From the NCBI GenBank assembly GCA_040901795.1, contig JBBDYH010000144.1, forward strand, positions 1 through 64,000: a stretch of 64,000 bases of DNA, read 5' to 3'. The DNA is from JBBDYH01 sp040901795. GTDB lineage: Bacteria; Planctomycetota; Planctomycetia; Pirellulales; JALHPA01. The notes under the pieces are model-generated. The model was not told where the DNA came from. It saw only the letters and a list, made by a program, of their open reading frames with translations, and did no database searches. Positions 61,851 through 64,000 of this stretch are shown here, piece by piece (the first letter of the stretch is position 1; the number at the start of each line of letters is the position of its first letter). A program made the translations under genes and the position numbers.

Positions 61851-63143
61851 TCAAACGACTGCCGCGCGCACTGGAGCAGGGGATTCCTCGGCGGTATCAT
61901 CCGTCATCTCTGGCTCGTCGTAGCGCTGGTGCCGCTCAGAAGTAGAAGTTCGCTCGCCCGACGAAGCTCCATATCTCTGGGCCAACAATTGCTCGCGTCG
62001 AAGATACCACTCGTCCGCGACGCTTGGTTGCCCGGCACGCCCCAGTTGTGAAACGCGACCGGCGTTGCGAACCACCTCGCGAACCACCGACCAGAAGCCA
62101 GGGTAAACGGTTTCGCGGTACAGCGAATCGGCCGGCAATTCGGCCATCAGTCGGCGATGCGCAGCCGCCAGGCTGTGATACGGCAGCGACGGAAAGAGAT
62201 GGTGCAACGCGTGGTACCGCAGGCTGAGCGGAAAAAAAAGCTCGGTCACAATCGGCATACCGCGCACATTCACGGAATCGAAGAGCTGGTCGACATGACC
62301 CATCGGCTCGCCGTTGCTGCGGTAGTGATGCGCCACCATGTTGCGCACGTAGTTCAGGCCAAGCGTGAGTACAGCGATCGAATAGATCAGCGGTATCCGC
62401 TCCGGGGGAACCCATCCGGCCAGCGCAAAACCGATCAATCCCGCCGCGCGCACAAAGCAGCAAAACTCCAACACCGCCCACCAAAACAACGGCGATCCGC
62501 GTGGAATCTCGTGCCGGTACTTCAGGTTAATCACGAAGAACGAATAGCGCTCCAGTGCCCACTTGCGCAGCGGCGGATACAAGAACGACAATGGCGTGAT
62601 GATCAGGAAGCGCAGAAAAACGACAATCGGCAACACAAAGACTTGCATCCAGAAATACGCGATCTCACGCAATGGCCCGCTTCCTAGCGGCAGATATTCG
62701 CCGTCCTGCCCGGTGCCGTAATGCTTCGTCGAGTGATGGTCGATGTGGTTGCTGTAGAAGAACGATGGCGTAAGCATCGGAATGCCCGCCAAAATGTTCC
62801 ATGCCATCGTGAACCATTTCAGCTCCTTGCCGCGGAAATGCGCGATCTCGTGGATCCAAGATCCGGCGCGGAACAGCGCGAAGCCGGCGACCAGATAACA
62901 CGTCATCCGCTGCCAAGACCAGACGGGCGCCGGTTAGTTCAAATAGACAAACGCCGCCGTGTAGCCAACGCTGATCGTTAGCAAGAAGTCAGTCCAGTAG
63001 ATCCAAGCCTTGTGCGGGAACAGATCTTTGATCAAGTCGCGGGCTTGCTGAACCGAAAACCGGGACTCGGCTGGTACGGGGGGCATGGGTAAGTCAACGG
63101 CTGAAGAGACCTGTAAGTAGCGGGTTCTGGGTCGATTGCACAC
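61851..63143 (-). pseudogene. Fatty acid desaturase split by a single in-frame stop
   Basis: The frame from ATG 63143 (or, more naturally, MPPVPAESRF at 63086) reads KAWIYWTDFLLTISVGYTAA and meets TAA at 62934-62936. It then continues in the same frame as PAPVWSWQRMTCYLVAGFAL without any shift. The second part (ATG 62906, 351 residues) has the three His boxes of membrane desaturases: WIHEIAHFRG, HIDHHSTKHYG and YHALHHLFPSLPYH. The enzyme would introduce a double bond in an acyl chain. A nonsense mutation, sequencing error or restart at 62906 could explain the split; the second part keeps all catalytic His. Confidence 0.75.
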
Positions 63144-63218
63144 TCTATCGAGCTAAATGCCGCTAGCAAGATTAGTGCCAGAACGCATAGTCGCGTAGAC
63201 TGTGCAAACCATCCATTT

Positions 63219-63295
63219 TACTCCAGTGCTCGCATAAACACAGCCAGGTCTGTTTTCGCCTCGGCGGACAATTCCAATTCGTTGCAGGCCGGAAG
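63219..63295 (-). pseudogene. C-terminal scrap resembling a cytochrome c
   Basis: The minus frame ending at TAA 63219-63221 reads NELELSAEAKTDLAVFMRAL, the closing helix pattern of many c-type cytochromes and cytochrome c peroxidases (LSxEEKxDLVAFLxxL). No haem motif or upstream domain is present. Confidence 0.4.
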
Positions 63296-63342
63296 CTAAG
63301 CGCTGATAATCGGGCGATCGGAAACTGACTTCGAGCCAGCCA

Positions 63343-64000
63343 ATGTCACGACTTCTAGCACTTTTTGGATGCGCTCTTCTCGCGGCTTTTCCGCAATCAC
63401 CTGCGCATGCAGCCGATAGCCAACCCCTTGACGTGGAAATCCAGCCGCTGGCGGCCAATGTGAGCCGCCTGCTTGAGGCGCTGAAGTACCTTGGCGCCCC
63501 GCTCGATGACGACGCCGCGCAGGCGATTGGCCGCGCCGTAGCGGATCGTGATGCCCATGAGCTACAGCGGATCATGGATGCGCATGTGCTGTTCGTGGTT
63601 TCAATCGATCGCCAGTCGCGCGTGAAAGTTGAAAGCGGAGCGGCGGATTCGCGATTGCAACAGGCCGGCTTCGTTCCGGTGCTGGTTAGAATCGTCAACC
63701 ATGCCGGGATCACGAGGAGTCTCCGCATCGACAGTCCGCAAGCCGGGCCGGTCTATGCAGGCGTTGCCGAGTTGAGCATGAAGCGCCAGCAGCAGGAGCA
63801 TCTACGCGCAAATGAAAACACCGCCGGCGGCAAAGATCGTTTTCTCGAGTTGGAGATGTTCCAGTCGCCCCCCATGAAAGATCGCTTGAGCGGGTTGGCG
63901 GTTGAGTACGCCATTGCACTGTTTTACTCCAGCGAGGCCGGCAAGCGCGAAGCCACGATTGTGTTTGAGCTGACCGACGAGAAGCCAGCAGCCTCGCGTG
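63343..64000 (+). CDS. Exported protein sharing the N-terminal domain of the CehA-like metallohydrolase (C-terminus off the right edge)
   Basis: An open frame of 219 codons from ATG 63343 leaves the window. It has a signal peptide (LLALFGCALLAAFPQSPAHA), then aligns with the 15283 protein: DVEIQPLAANVSRLLEALKY, LGAPLDDDAAQAIGRAVADR, SRVKVESG and AGFVPVLVRIVNHAGITRSL, versus VEHQPLAAQAGRVAAALEML, LGAP, SRVKVAVG and VFLVKVHNEAGVTAELR. It also shares LEYRIIQLYSRDAGKREA-type sequence (here VEYAIALFYSSEAGKREA). It is probably a second CehA/McbA-like metallohydrolase; the metal site lies beyond the edge. Confidence 0.75.
   Translation, partial: MSRLLALFGCALLAAFPQSPAHAADSQPLDVEIQPLAANVSRLLEALKYLGAPLDDDAAQAIGRAVADRDAHELQRIMDAHVLFVVSIDRQSRVKVESGAADSRLQQAGFVPVLVRIVNHAGITRSLRIDSPQAGPVYAGVAELSMKRQQQEHLRANENTAGGKDRFLELEMFQSPPMKDRLSGLAVEYAIALFYSSEAGKREATIVFELTDEKPAASR

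Overview
The window is a high-GC bacterial chromosome segment that reads as Planctomycetota, most likely near Pirellulales. This is inferred from gene families, not from a marker gene. The signals are: a DUF1552 gene next to a cytochrome c/DUF1587/PA14/DUF1592/1588/1585 gene, large surface proteins with a basic N-terminus followed by an 'LExR-MMSA'-type motif, a PEP-CTERM protein, an 'FSLRSLM' small protein, an ECF sigma factor beside a multidomain Ser/Thr kinase, a DUF11 repeat protein, and many palindromic intergenic repeats. I see no rRNA, tRNA, CRISPR array, transposase or replication origin.

Left part (1-13400): a candidate export locus. Divergent from a giant repeat protein (minus, running off the left edge) lie genes for a TolC-like outer-membrane protein, a SecA-like ATPase cut short at its C-terminus, a small HlyD-type adaptor, a GAF-like/TM/HlyD protein, and a fusion of a PqqD-like domain, an M50-type intramembrane protease (HETYH) and a HlyD hairpin. 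Two tandem paralogous repeat proteins sharing the N-terminal surface motif face this operon from downstream. The combination suggests a TolC/HlyD-type route without an ABC or RND pump, and it is the best candidate here for an undescribed system.

Middle left (13500-23900): a worn region. It holds a headless PadR regulator with a shortened partner membrane gene, a small response regulator, a CehA/McbA-like metallohydrolase, a pectate-lyase-like protein, a GH32 pseudogene, an intact HigB/HigA-type toxin-antitoxin pair, a frameshifted TIR-like/winged-helix gene and a scrap of an HI0933-like flavoprotein. Middle (23900-46300): metabolic and signalling genes. These are a C45 acyltransferase, SDR, miaE, zinc dehydrogenase plus sugar isomerase (overlapping), a polytopic membrane protein, DUF11 protein, FHA-EAL protein, HMA protein, NAD epimerase, TlpA-like lipoprotein, a large hybrid histidine kinase with a response-regulator/ATPase partner, PEP-CTERM protein, and the DUF1552/DUF1592 pair.

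Right part (46300-64000): the imuA-imuB-dnaE2 mutagenic translesion cassette, a molybdopterin oxidoreductase fused to pentapeptide repeats, a cupin-TPR protein, a broken dockerin/PEP-CTERM gene, a cupin, a kinase-FGE-hydrolase fusion with its ECF sigma factor, a fatty acid desaturase split by one in-frame stop, and the start of a second protein related to the CehA-like one.

A theme across the window is the spread of short palindromic elements. They sit between genes, supply stop codons to genes, and in at least four places (twice in dnaE2, once in imuB, once in the kinase) lie inside coding sequence in frame, adding extra peptide to conserved enzymes. Domain names are from recognition of the translated sequence; no database search was run.
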